In this document: positions 24,300-31,929 of the stretch, piece by piece
Position numbering within the stretch: position 1 is the first letter of the stretch
Layout of the letters: each line of letters opens with the position of its first letter
From: an uncultured Lachnospiraceae bacterium
GTDB lineage: Bacteria; Bacillota; Clostridia; Lachnospirales; Lachnospiraceae
Reading direction: 5' to 3'
Assembly (NCBI GenBank): GCA_946626215.1
Contig: CAMOUD010000003.1
Location: forward strand, 1-51,628
DNA: 51,628 nucleotides
The notes under the pieces: model-generated
What the model was told of the DNA's origin: nothing
Database searches by the model: none
The model's input: only the letters and a program-made list of their open reading frames with translations
Program-made: the position numbers and the translations under genes

Positions 24300-24869
24300 T
24301 CAGTCTCCGCTTTTCTCTCCGTCCCGGAACCCCGCCGGATCCAGCGTCTTCACCACCTTCGCGGGATTTCCGACCACGACCGCATAGTCGGGCACATCCT
24401 TTGTCACCACAGAAGCCGCACCGACAATGGCATGCGCGCCGACCCGGATTCCCGGCAGGATCGTGGCCCCGGCCCCGATCCATGCGTTCCGTCCGATCAG
24501 GATGGGCCTGCAGGTCAGGACCAGCCTCTCATAGGGATCGTGGTTGTTGGTCAGAAGCTGAACATTGGCCGCGATCTGCACATCATCCTCTATGGTGATC
24601 CCGCCTCTGGCCATAGCAAGGAGATTGGCGTTGATCACAACGTTCCTTCCTATTTTGATCCTGTTCAGGCAGGTCCCCTGGATGGGTGCTGCCACGCAGG
24701 ACCCTTCTCCCAGGTTCTCCCCGAAGAGGTCGTCCAGCGCCTGCTGGTAGGCCTCCGTCCCCGGCATGGTATGGTTCAGCCTGAATATCAGCTCAGCCAG
24801 TCTCCTGTTCTCCTCCGCTCTCCCGGGATCCGGAACGCGCAGGTCAACTCTGGTCTCTTCATAGTTCAT
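24300..24869 (-). CDS. Sugar O-acetyltransferase (maltose/galactoside type, LbH)
   Basis: Acetyl-CoA-dependent O-acetyltransferase of the Maa/LacA/NodL group, 189 aa. The N-terminal helical Maa-type region (LIFRLNHTMPGTEAYQQALDDLFGE) is followed by hexapeptide repeats of a left-handed beta helix (IKIGRNVVINANLL, IGRNAWIGAGATILPGIRVG). The catalytic His is in TNNHDPYERL. The end PAKVVKTL is family-typical. AGGAGGCG precedes the ATG. It is monocistronic. The true acceptor sugar cannot be told from sequence. Confidence 0.93.
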   Translation of the reverse strand: MNYEETRVDLRVPDPGRAEENRRLAELIFRLNHTMPGTEAYQQALDDLFGENLGEGSCVAAPIQGTCLNRIKIGRNVVINANLLAMARGGITIEDDVQIAANVQLLTNNHDPYERLVLTCRPILIGRNAWIGAGATILPGIRVGAHAIVGAASVVTKDVPDYAVVVGNPAKVVKTLDPAGFRDGEKSGD

Positions 24870-24912
24870 GTGACGCCTCCTGTGATGGACCTTAATCTGC
24901 AGCCGGCCGCCC

Positions 24913-24926
24913 CTGCTCCGGAGCAG
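24913..24926. promoter_or_regulatory. 14-bp palindrome in the acetyltransferase leader
   Basis: CTGCTCCGGAGCAG is a perfect palindrome between the -10 element and the start codon of the acetyltransferase gene. It could be an operator or a small leader hairpin. Confidence 0.35.
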
Positions 24927-24934
24927 CCTTTATA

Positions 24935-24964
24935 ATCATACCCCATCAAAGCCCGCTGCCGCAA
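24935..24964 (-). promoter_or_regulatory. Promoter of the sugar acetyltransferase gene
   Basis: TTGCGG, 18 bases, TATGAT on the minus strand. The rest of the 308-base divergent gap (24870-25177) has a TATACT that could be the -10 of the plus-strand phosphoesterase, without a clear -35. Confidence 0.5.
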
Positions 24965-25177
24965 TCGAACCGGCCTTTCTTTTATTCCCGAAGCTAAACC
25001 GGAGACCCGCCTCCATGGACCTGAGGATAAGACTATGCTGCCTTTTGTCCGTCCTTTATACTAAAAACAGGACCGGCCGGACCGCCGCTCCGGACCATCC
25101 GGGCTTCAACTCCGGGGCGGCAGAATCTGAACTATACATGCACCTGATAAAGCAGTGTGAAAGAGTGACCGAAAGCC

Positions 25178-26428
25178 ATGAAAAAAAGCCTCGTACATTC
25201 CCTGTATATGCTTCTTCTCCTCTCCTTCCTCTGCCTGCCGGCGGGGTGTGGTCTGACAGGGGGGCAGGACAGGCCAGGAGAAGAACAGGAAGCTTTCCTG
25301 AAGGAGGAAGCGGAACAGCCTCTGTCAGAGGGCCCTCTCTGGTCAGATCCAGGCAGCCTGAAGGCAGTGATCATTTCCGACCTGCATTTCACGAAGGACC
25401 AGTCCCTCTACCACCTGCTGATCCCCGGCCTGGCGGAAGCGGAACGGATCACGGACGCGCTGACGGAGGAGGTGATCGGCCTCCATCCGGACGTCCTGAT
25501 CATGACCGGCGACAACACCAACAGCGGGGACCCGGCTGACGCGGAGGCCCTGGCAGGCAAACTGCAAAAGGTCAGAGAAGCCGGGGTTTCCATCATCCTG
25601 ATTCCCGGAAACCATGATTATGATCAGATGGACGCCGCGGCCTTCGAGAAGACCTATTTCGATCTCCTGGATCCGGTCGACAGGGACCCGTCCTCCTTAA
25701 GCTACACCGCCGTCATTAAGGACGTGGTCTTCCTGGCCATGGACGACAGCGCTATGCGTCCCGGGGGCCAGGGGGAATTCTCTCCGGAGTCCATGCAGTG
25801 GCTGGAAGACCAGCTGGAGGCTTATCAGGGGCATACGGTCATCTTCCTCTCCCATCACAACGTTCTGTACGGCTTTGGAGAAAAGAACAGCGCCTCCCAT
25901 CTGATCCGGAATCCTGACCCGGCCTCTCTTCTGACAGAAAAAGGCGTCCGGCTGGCCCTGACCGGCCATATGCATTTCCAGTACATTACGGAGAGGGACG
26001 GCCTGTGGGAGATCCTGAGCGGGATGCCCTTTTCCGGGAACCATCTGATGGGGCATCTGGCCGCGGGCAGGAGCGGACTGGTCTACTACGCCTCCCCCAT
26101 GGACCTCCATACCTATGACAGGTCTCTGGAAGAAGACCTGGCCCGCCTGGACCAGGAAAGCGCGGACAGCATGGAGCTGGTCTTTTCCGGGATCCTGGAT
26201 GAGGAGGGACTGAAGGGAACGAGAAAGCTGGAGGTCATGGCCCTCCTCCGCAGGTTCCTTTCCTATAATAAGGAAGGCACCCTGGCAGACCATATCGAAG
26301 AACTGAGATCCGATCCCGCCTATGACCGGATGCTGGATGCCCTCAGGGACTACAACTACGGCCCCTGGATCCAGGCCATGATCGAGGCCACCAGGTACCC
26401 AGCGGCCAGGCTCAGGCTCACCTGGTGA
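25178..26428 (+). CDS. Calcineurin-like metallophosphoesterase lipoprotein
   Basis: A 416-aa surface lipoprotein. The signal peptide MKKSLVHSLYMLLLLSFLCL ends in lipobox LPAGC, so it is a substrate of Lgt. The two-metal phosphoesterase motifs follow in order: SDLHF, TGDN, GNHD, LSHHN and GHMH. A C-terminal helical region (~300-416) follows. The substrate may be extracellular phosphoesters, nucleotides or teichoic-type polymers; sequence does not decide. It is one of few plus-strand genes and is monocistronic, with a terminator about 100 bases after the stop. Confidence 0.9.
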   Translation: MKKSLVHSLYMLLLLSFLCLPAGCGLTGGQDRPGEEQEAFLKEEAEQPLSEGPLWSDPGSLKAVIISDLHFTKDQSLYHLLIPGLAEAERITDALTEEVIGLHPDVLIMTGDNTNSGDPADAEALAGKLQKVREAGVSIILIPGNHDYDQMDAAAFEKTYFDLLDPVDRDPSSLSYTAVIKDVVFLAMDDSAMRPGGQGEFSPESMQWLEDQLEAYQGHTVIFLSHHNVLYGFGEKNSASHLIRNPDPASLLTEKGVRLALTGHMHFQYITERDGLWEILSGMPFSGNHLMGHLAAGRSGLVYYASPMDLHTYDRSLEEDLARLDQESADSMELVFSGILDEEGLKGTRKLEVMALLRRFLSYNKEGTLADHIEELRSDPAYDRMLDALRDYNYGPWIQAMIEATRYPAARLRLTW

Positions 26429-26525
26429 GCGACAGACTGAAGGGGGCTCTTCCCTTCCTTATGAAAAAGGAACGCAAAAGAAAATCCGATCCTGCCTGTT
26501 TCTGACGGGCTCCGGAGGATATGAA

Positions 26526-26568
26526 AGACCGGGCGGCTGCTCCACTATCATGGACAGCCGCCCGGTCT
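26526..26568. terminator. Convergent terminator between phosphoesterase and CoA-transferase
   Basis: A 14-bp stem (AGACCGGGCGGCTG and complement) with a 15-base loop is followed on the plus strand by TATGCTTCTCTTTTT. It lies between two convergent genes and can serve both. Confidence 0.75.
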
Positions 26569-26631
26569 GTATGCTTCTCTTTTTCCGGAAGGAACCGGTC
26601 TCCTGAGCCCCTTCCTCTTTCCCTATCCGGA

Positions 26632-27963
26632 CTACCTCCTGTTCGACCTCCTCCAGATGTTCTGCCGCTCGGCTCCCTGGATCAGGTCCTCCCGGAAGTC
26701 CGGATGGGCAATGGAGATCAGAAGCTCCGCCCGTTCCCAGCTGGTCTTGCCCACCAGGTTGACGATCCCGTACTCCGTGGCCAGGTAGTAGGCCTGGCTT
26801 CTGGGATCCGTGACGATGTCTCCCTGGAAGCTGGGCACGATCCGGCTCTTCAGCTGTCCGGACCTGTCCCGGAAGGTGGAGGTCATGCAGATGAAGGCCT
26901 TGCCGCCCCTGGACATGGCGGCCCCTGTCAGATAGTCCAGCTGGCCCCCAGTCCCGCTGATCTGCCTAAAGCCCACGCTTTCGGCGCTGATCTGGCCGTA
27001 AAGGTCCGCCGCGATGCAGTTGTTGATGGAGATCATATTGTCGAGCCGGCCGATGACGTCCGGTGAATTGACATGCTCCAGGGGAGCGAAGATGACCCCC
27101 GGGTTCTCATCGATCCAGTCATAGAGGGCCCGGGACCCGATGGCCAGGCCGGTCATCCCCTTGCCCCTGTAATAGTTGGTCCGGTTAGTCAGCTTGCCGG
27201 CCTCATAGAGGTCCACATAGGCGTCCGAGCAGAGCTCGGTATGCATGCCCAGGTCCCTGAGGTCCGATCCGGCCAGGAGCCGGCCCAGGGTATTGGGCAT
27301 GCCGCCGATCCCCAGCTGGAGAATGGCCCCCGAGGGGATCAGGGGAATGATATAGTCGGCAATGTCCAGGTCCTCCTTTGTGGGAGCCGGGACCGGGATG
27401 GAGGGCAGGGGCCCGTGGTCTCCCTCCACGATATAGTCCGCTTCGGAGATATGGACGCACTCATCGAAGCCTCCGTTGACCCTGGGCAGGTTCTCATTGA
27501 CCTCCAGGATCACGATGTCGGCTGTTTCCAGGATCCCTTTGCCGATGCCCGTGGCGCAGGACAGGTTGAAATAGCCGTGCCGGTCCATGGGAGTCACGCA
27601 GGCCATGGCCACATTGACCTTCAGGAAGTGCTTGTAGTACTGGACCAGGTTCCGGAAGATCATGGGTATGAAATCGCAGAGGCCCCTGTCCCAGAGCCTT
27701 CTCTCATAAGCGCTGCAGTGCCAGGAGCTGTAGGTGAAATGCTCCCGCCCGGGATCGGATTCCACCGTCTTCAGGGGCCCGAAGACCAGGTTGGACCGGA
27801 GCTTGACATCCGTCAGCTCGTCCTTTCTTTCTGCCAGGGCTTCCTCCAGAAGGACAGGGAAGCAGACGTTGGGCATGAAGTCCACAAAGTCCCCGCTTTT
27901 GACGCATTGGACCGCCTCCCGGGGCGTCCTCAGCTTTGACCTGTATTCCATCTGATAATCCAT
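26632..27963 (-). CDS. Acetyl-CoA hydrolase/transferase family CoA-transferase, butyryl-CoA:acetate type
   Basis: A 443-aa cytosolic enzyme of the family that includes butyryl-CoA:acetate CoA-transferase (But) and 4-hydroxybutyrate CoA-transferase (AbfT). The N-terminal domain contains SGDFVDF and KDELTDVKLRS. The C-terminal domain has GIGGMPNTLGRLL, MHTELCSDAYVDLYEAG (E243 is the presumed catalytic Glu by analogy with AbfT) and RQISGTGGQLDYLTGA. The length fits But. In colonic Clostridia this is the last step of butyrate formation, but propionate, 4-hydroxybutyrate or acetate specificity is possible. No other butyrate-pathway gene is adjacent. AGGAGAGG precedes the ATG. Confidence 0.88.
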   Translation of the reverse strand: MDYQMEYRSKLRTPREAVQCVKSGDFVDFMPNVCFPVLLEEALAERKDELTDVKLRSNLVFGPLKTVESDPGREHFTYSSWHCSAYERRLWDRGLCDFIPMIFRNLVQYYKHFLKVNVAMACVTPMDRHGYFNLSCATGIGKGILETADIVILEVNENLPRVNGGFDECVHISEADYIVEGDHGPLPSIPVPAPTKEDLDIADYIIPLIPSGAILQLGIGGMPNTLGRLLAGSDLRDLGMHTELCSDAYVDLYEAGKLTNRTNYYRGKGMTGLAIGSRALYDWIDENPGVIFAPLEHVNSPDVIGRLDNMISINNCIAADLYGQISAESVGFRQISGTGGQLDYLTGAAMSRGGKAFICMTSTFRDRSGQLKSRIVPSFQGDIVTDPRSQAYYLATEYGIVNLVGKTSWERAELLISIAHPDFREDLIQGAERQNIWRRSNRR

Positions 27964-28037
27964 AGTAACCTCTCCTGAAGCTTCTCTTTTATCTCCGTTT
28001 TCCCATCTTCCTTGTCTTTTCCTGTCCCTTATACTTC

Positions 28038-28066
28038 ATTGTACCATCGTTTTCTTCCGGCTCCAA
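28038..28066 (-). promoter_or_regulatory. Promoter of the CoA-transferase gene
   Basis: TTGGAG, 17 bases, TACAAT on the minus strand, ~75 bases upstream of the ATG and just after the terminator of the TIR operon, so the gene is its own unit. Confidence 0.7.
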
Positions 28067-28074
28067 CACATACA

Positions 28075-28098
28075 AAAGAGGCCCCGAAAGGCCTCTTT
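28075..28098 (-). terminator. Terminator of the TIR operon
   Basis: The stem AAAGAGGCC / GGCCTCTTT with a 6-base loop is followed by TTGTATGTG on the minus strand. It is A/T-flanked on both sides and could work in both directions. Confidence 0.7.
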
Positions 28099-28172
28099 GA
28101 AAACGTAAGCAAATGGATCCTTGCCTTGAAATCCATCCGCTTCCCGGAAGTCCCGCGAAGCGGAGCCGGTCC

Positions 28173-30308
28173 TTATATTCCTCTTCTCTCCAGCCTTTCG
28201 TCCAGGGCCTTCGCGTAGGGCAGAAGGTCCGGGAAGCCGCTGGAGGACAGGAGCTTGAAATTCAGGGGCAGGACGGTGACGCCGTGCCCGAAGAGGGTGA
28301 TATCTCCATCCAGACTGAAATCCGAAAAGAAATAGATCCGGAGGGCCTGGATGGCGCTGATGCCCCGGAGGCACCTGTTCACGTAGGTCCTGGACTGGTC
28401 CAGGTCTCCCATCTGCTCATAGAGATAGGCCGCCGCATATTCATAGCGGTGGATCTCCAGATAGAGCATGTAGTCGGACAAAAGGGACCCGTAGAGGGCA
28501 GCGATGATCTTGTCGCAGTATTCGACCCCCAGATAGGCCTCCCCCATCATGACAGCCAGCTCCAGGGTCTCCCGCATCATCCGGTAGGCCTTCTGGGGCG
28601 GCAGCTGGTCCAGGGCCCGGTCTCCGTATTCCAGGAACCGGCGGAGCCGCTGCACATCCTCCGGCCGGAAGCTCCGATAGATGCCGAACCGCTTATCCAC
28701 CACCGGATCGTTGTCGGCCCCCTGCCGGATCAGCCTGGCGGTCAGCGTCCTCCTGGCCATGTTCATTTCCTGATAGACCCGGTCCGATTCCCGAAGAAGG
28801 GCCTTGTCCGGAGCCGCGGCAGGACTCCCGAACAGCGCTGTGGGAGACTTGGCCTCCCCGCCGGCGATGGCCCTGAGGATCAGGGTCTTCAAGGCGTCGA
28901 AGGAATACCAGATCACCCGGACAAAAAAGTCGGGCTCGCTGCTGCAGAGCATGGTATCCCGGAAGACCGGCAGGTATTCCCGGGAGACCTCCCAGGAGAA
29001 ATCCGGGGGGACGAACACGATGGGCTCCGGAGCCCCTGAGATCGCCCGGAGGCCCAGGGCCATTTCCAGCTCCGCCGCGGGCCACTGCTTCCGGACGCTG
29101 GTCTCATCGGCAAAGGCAATGAAATAATCCGCCACCAGCAGGCCCATGAAGATGGACCGCCGCCAGGAGCTGCCCCGGGGAATCCCTTCCTTATCCACAA
29201 AGCATTCGATCCCTGCCTCCCGGCAGAGGGCAAAGAGCTCATCGACCCTCTGGCAGGCCCAGGGAGAGGAATGGGTATAGGAAACAAAGATCCGGATCCT
29301 CTTCCCTCCTGTCCAGGCTTTCCTGAGGGCGTTGGTGATGGGCCTTCGGCCTGAATCCCTGAGCATCCTGGCCAGAGCGGACTTGTCCGCTCCCGTGCTC
29401 ATGGTCTTGTCCAGGGCCCGGAAGCGCCTGAACCGGCTTCCCACCACCCGTCTTCTGCGGAGGATATCCAGGACCAGGTCCAGGATAAAGCCCGGAAAGA
29501 CCAGGAACCAGATGGGGCCCGGCTCCTCCAGAAAGGCCGCCAGTCCTCCCGGGGCCGCCATGGCCAGAAGGAGGAACAGAAAGACATCCGGCGGATAGGA
29601 CACCAGCCGGTCGTATTCGTTGACCGCCCCGGACAGGCCCTTCTGAAAGACGCCTGCCAGCACGGAAAAAAGCATGATCCATCCCAGCCAGACCGTGAAG
29701 GGAAGAATAAAGACCTGCCAGCTCCTGACAAGAGCCAGAGGCCCCGGCAGGACGGGCAGCCATTTCCCGAATACCATCAGGCCAAAGAGGAAAAGACTGT
29801 ATCCCAAAGAAAAGACTGTCAGGACCGTCGCCCCCCAGCCCAGATAAAAGTCTGCCTGCCGGTGAAGAGAGGTCCTTTTCCTTTCCCGGGCCTGCTGCTC
29901 CCAGGTCTCCAGATAGAGGCGGATCTGGCCCGCCAGCTCATGAAGATCGGTCCCGGCCGTGATCTGGACCACGTCTCCCAGGAGTGCAAGGGCGGAATCC
30001 TCTCCTCTCCCCAGAATCTCCAGGAATTCTTCCCCTGAAAGGTCGGCCGGGAACACATAGGCCCTGAGGTCCTGGGCGTCCTCCCGGCTGAACCTGTCCG
30101 TGATCCTCCGGCTCAGCGCCTGAAAGCTCTCCCCGGTCCCATAGCTTTTCCGGTAGGGCAGGATCAGGGCCCGGGGAAGGTCTGACCGGCAGGCCTCCTC
30201 CAAAGTCACGCTCCTGAGAGAGCAGGAGGAAGGAAGGAGCCTCTCCAGGCTCCGCCGGATCCCTTCCAGGTCAGGGGACCTGTCCGTGATGAACCATAAG
30301 GTTTCCAT
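28173..30308 (-). CDS. Membrane-anchored TIR-domain protein with C-terminal helical region
   Basis: A 711-aa multidomain protein. Residues 1-135 alternate strands and helices (TLWFITDRS, PRALILPY, LRAYVFPAD) and look like a degenerate TIR or related flavodoxin-like domain. Four hydrophobic segments follow (about 157-182, 194-222, 241-260, 264-283). Residues ~337-470 are a clear TIR domain: RIRIFVSYTHSS, then CFVDKEGIPRGS, and QWPAAELEMA. The WxxxE motif gives E413 as the likely NAD-cleaving Glu. The remaining ~240 residues are helical, TPR-like. TIR enzymes commonly hydrolyse or cyclise NAD in immunity, but a membrane-embedded form flanked by two putative TIR-like folds is unusual. It is 15 bases downstream of the small membrane gene, in one operon. 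Confidence 0.85.
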   Translation of the reverse strand: METLWFITDRSPDLEGIRRSLERLLPSSCSLRSVTLEEACRSDLPRALILPYRKSYGTGESFQALSRRITDRFSREDAQDLRAYVFPADLSGEEFLEILGRGEDSALALLGDVVQITAGTDLHELAGQIRLYLETWEQQARERKRTSLHRQADFYLGWGATVLTVFSLGYSLFLFGLMVFGKWLPVLPGPLALVRSWQVFILPFTVWLGWIMLFSVLAGVFQKGLSGAVNEYDRLVSYPPDVFLFLLLAMAAPGGLAAFLEEPGPIWFLVFPGFILDLVLDILRRRRVVGSRFRRFRALDKTMSTGADKSALARMLRDSGRRPITNALRKAWTGGKRIRIFVSYTHSSPWACQRVDELFALCREAGIECFVDKEGIPRGSSWRRSIFMGLLVADYFIAFADETSVRKQWPAAELEMALGLRAISGAPEPIVFVPPDFSWEVSREYLPVFRDTMLCSSEPDFFVRVIWYSFDALKTLILRAIAGGEAKSPTALFGSPAAAPDKALLRESDRVYQEMNMARRTLTARLIRQGADNDPVVDKRFGIYRSFRPEDVQRLRRFLEYGDRALDQLPPQKAYRMMRETLELAVMMGEAYLGVEYCDKIIAALYGSLLSDYMLYLEIHRYEYAAAYLYEQMGDLDQSRTYVNRCLRGISAIQALRIYFFSDFSLDGDITLFGHGVTVLPLNFKLLSSSGFPDLLPYAKALDERLERRGI

Positions 30309-30323
30309 ACTCTCCTCCTTTCC

Positions 30324-30797
30324 TCATCGGCCGGGCAGAAAGCTGATGGCCGTCGCCAGGCCGTCCGGAAAGATCCGGGAAAAGACCAGAAAATAGATCA
30401 GGGCGTACAGGACCTCCACCAGAAGGCTCATAAGAACGGGCCTGCGGACAAAGCGCATGTCCCGGTCTGACAGAATGAAGGAGAACTCGACCAGGAGGAG
30501 GAAGCAGAAGAGGGCGAACAGGACAAAAAAGAGGGCCCGGACCAGGGGAGGCTGCATGAAGACAGCGACTCCGGCCAGGATCAGGGAAAGTCCCCTGCAG
30601 AGGGTCCCCCATCTGCGGATCCGAAGGATGGCGTTCCCCTGGGCGGCCAGCTCCGCGCTTCCGTCAAAGGCTTCCCTGAGCTCATAGATCAGGGGCGTAA
30701 GCCTGGCCCAGGTAAAAATGACCTGAAGGGCGAAATGGCAGACAGAAAGTCCGAAGGCGGCAAGAAGCGGAACAAATCGAGACAGGTTGACCAGCAT
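30324..30797 (-). CDS. Small integral membrane protein paired with the TIR protein
   Basis: 157 aa from the ATG at 30797 (MLVNLSRFVPLLAAFG), which has GGGAGG seven bases upstream; the track start at 30866 overlaps the promoter region. About four hydrophobic segments are seen: near the N-terminus (VPLLAAFGLSVCHFALQVIF), around GLSLILAGVAVF, ALFFVLFALFCFLLLVEF, and LMSLLVEVLYALIYFLVF. No family was recognised. Its position directly upstream of the membrane-anchored TIR gene suggests a sensor, anchor or inhibitor subunit (inference). Confidence 0.7.
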   Translation of the reverse strand: MLVNLSRFVPLLAAFGLSVCHFALQVIFTWARLTPLIYELREAFDGSAELAAQGNAILRIRRWGTLCRGLSLILAGVAVFMQPPLVRALFFVLFALFCFLLLVEFSFILSDRDMRFVRRPVLMSLLVEVLYALIYFLVFSRIFPDGLATAISFLPGR

Positions 30798-30864
30798 ATG
30801 GATACCTCCCGGCCGGACAGGCCTTTTTCCAGAACATGAAACACAGCATGATCGATATACCGTC

Positions 30865-30873
30865 ATTATAGCA
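30865..30873 (-). promoter_or_regulatory. Extended -10 of the TIR operon
   Basis: TGCTATAAT on the minus strand is a perfect extended -10 element, ~68 bases upstream of the small membrane gene. The -35 is poor (CTCAAA). Confidence 0.5.
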
Positions 30874-30933
30874 TTGTATATAGGACATTTGAGGAAAGGG
30901 GCCCTTTTTTTTGAATTCCGGTCAGAAAGAAAA

Positions 30934-30959
30934 AGGACCCGCCCCGAAGGACGGATCCT
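30934..30959 (-). terminator. Terminator after rsgA (UUCG tetraloop)
   Basis: On the minus strand AGGATCCGTCC-TTCG-GGGCGGGTCCT forms an 11-bp stem (two G-U pairs) with the stable cUUCGg tetraloop, followed by TTTTTC. It ends the long murE/priA-to-rsgA gene block. Confidence 0.85.
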
Positions 30960-30998
30960 GCGTCTTCATGGATCCTGACAGTCCGGCTTTCCTTCCCG

Positions 30999-31913
30999 TC
31001 ACCGCTGGGAAGGCCTGCCGTCCTTTTTCCTGTAGACGGGCCGCTGGCCCTTAAGCTCCTTGAAGAGCTCGGTATAGTTCCGGTAGCGGATGCCGGAGAT
31101 CTCTCCTGCCTTCAGGGCTTCCTTGACCGCGCAGCCGGGCTCGGATATATGGTTGCAGCCCTGGAAGCGGCACTGATCCTGGCGGGATACGAATTCCGGA
31201 TAGTAGGCCTTGAGGTCCTCCGCCTCCAGGTCCTGGAGATAGAGGGAGGTAAAGCCGGGCGTATCCACCAGGAAGGTATCCTCACCTGCGGACAGAAGCT
31301 CCACATGCCGGGTCGTATTCTTCCCCCGGCCGATCTTGCGGGAAAGCTCTCCCGTTTCCATGTTGGCCCGGGGACAGAGCCGGTTGATCAGGGTCGATTT
31401 GCCGGCCCCGGAGGGCCCGGTAATGACCGTGGTCCTGCCGGAAAGAGCCTCCTCCAGGTCCTCCAGGGAATCCTGCTCCATGGCGGAAATGAAGAAGACA
31501 CGGCATCCGCAGGCCTCATAGGTCTCCCTGAGCTCCCGGATCTCCTCTTCCCTGGCCAGATCCTTCTTATTAAAACAGAGGATGGCGTCCAGGTCCTTCC
31601 GGCCCAGGATCAGGAGGAAGCGGTCCACCATGTTGTAGGAGGGGACCGGATAGTTGATGGCAAAGACCAGCAGGGCCTGGTCGACGTTGGCCACATTGGG
31701 CCGGATCAGGTCATTGGTCCTGGGCAGGAGCTGGCGGATATGGCCCTCCATGGGGTCGCTGACCGTATCCGTGATGTCGAATTCCACATCGTCCCCCACC
31801 AGAGGCTTCTGCTTCAGGGCCCGGAACAGGCCCTTGGCCCTGCACCTGTATAGGCCGCCTTCCGTATAGACATCATAGAAGCCGGCAACGCTTTTGATGA
31901 TCTTTCCTTTCAA
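30999..31913 (-). CDS. rsgA: Ribosome small subunit-dependent GTPase RsgA
   Basis: Circularly permuted GTPase for late 30S assembly. An N-terminal OB fold (MKGKIIKSVAGFYDVY) precedes the permuted G motifs: G4 CFNKKDL, then G1 GPSGAGKSTLINRL, then G3 VDTPGF. The C-terminal zinc knuckle is QCRFQGCNH...PGC. The length of 304 aa is typical. It is the last gene of the classical priA-...-prkC-rsgA order and lies 16 bases after prkC. The rpe and thiN genes that often follow are absent. Confidence 0.96.
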   Translation of the reverse strand: MKGKIIKSVAGFYDVYTEGGLYRCRAKGLFRALKQKPLVGDDVEFDITDTVSDPMEGHIRQLLPRTNDLIRPNVANVDQALLVFAINYPVPSYNMVDRFLLILGRKDLDAILCFNKKDLAREEEIRELRETYEACGCRVFFISAMEQDSLEDLEEALSGRTTVITGPSGAGKSTLINRLCPRANMETGELSRKIGRGKNTTRHVELLSAGEDTFLVDTPGFTSLYLQDLEAEDLKAYYPEFVSRQDQCRFQGCNHISEPGCAVKEALKAGEISGIRYRNYTELFKELKGQRPVYRKKDGRPSQR

Positions 31914-31929
31914 TCTTTCACCTTAGAAA

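Noticed and set aside
24142-24387. 81-aa plus-strand ORF after the cassette
   Set aside because: Runs into the antisense of the acetyltransferase gene, with no ribosome site and no domain.
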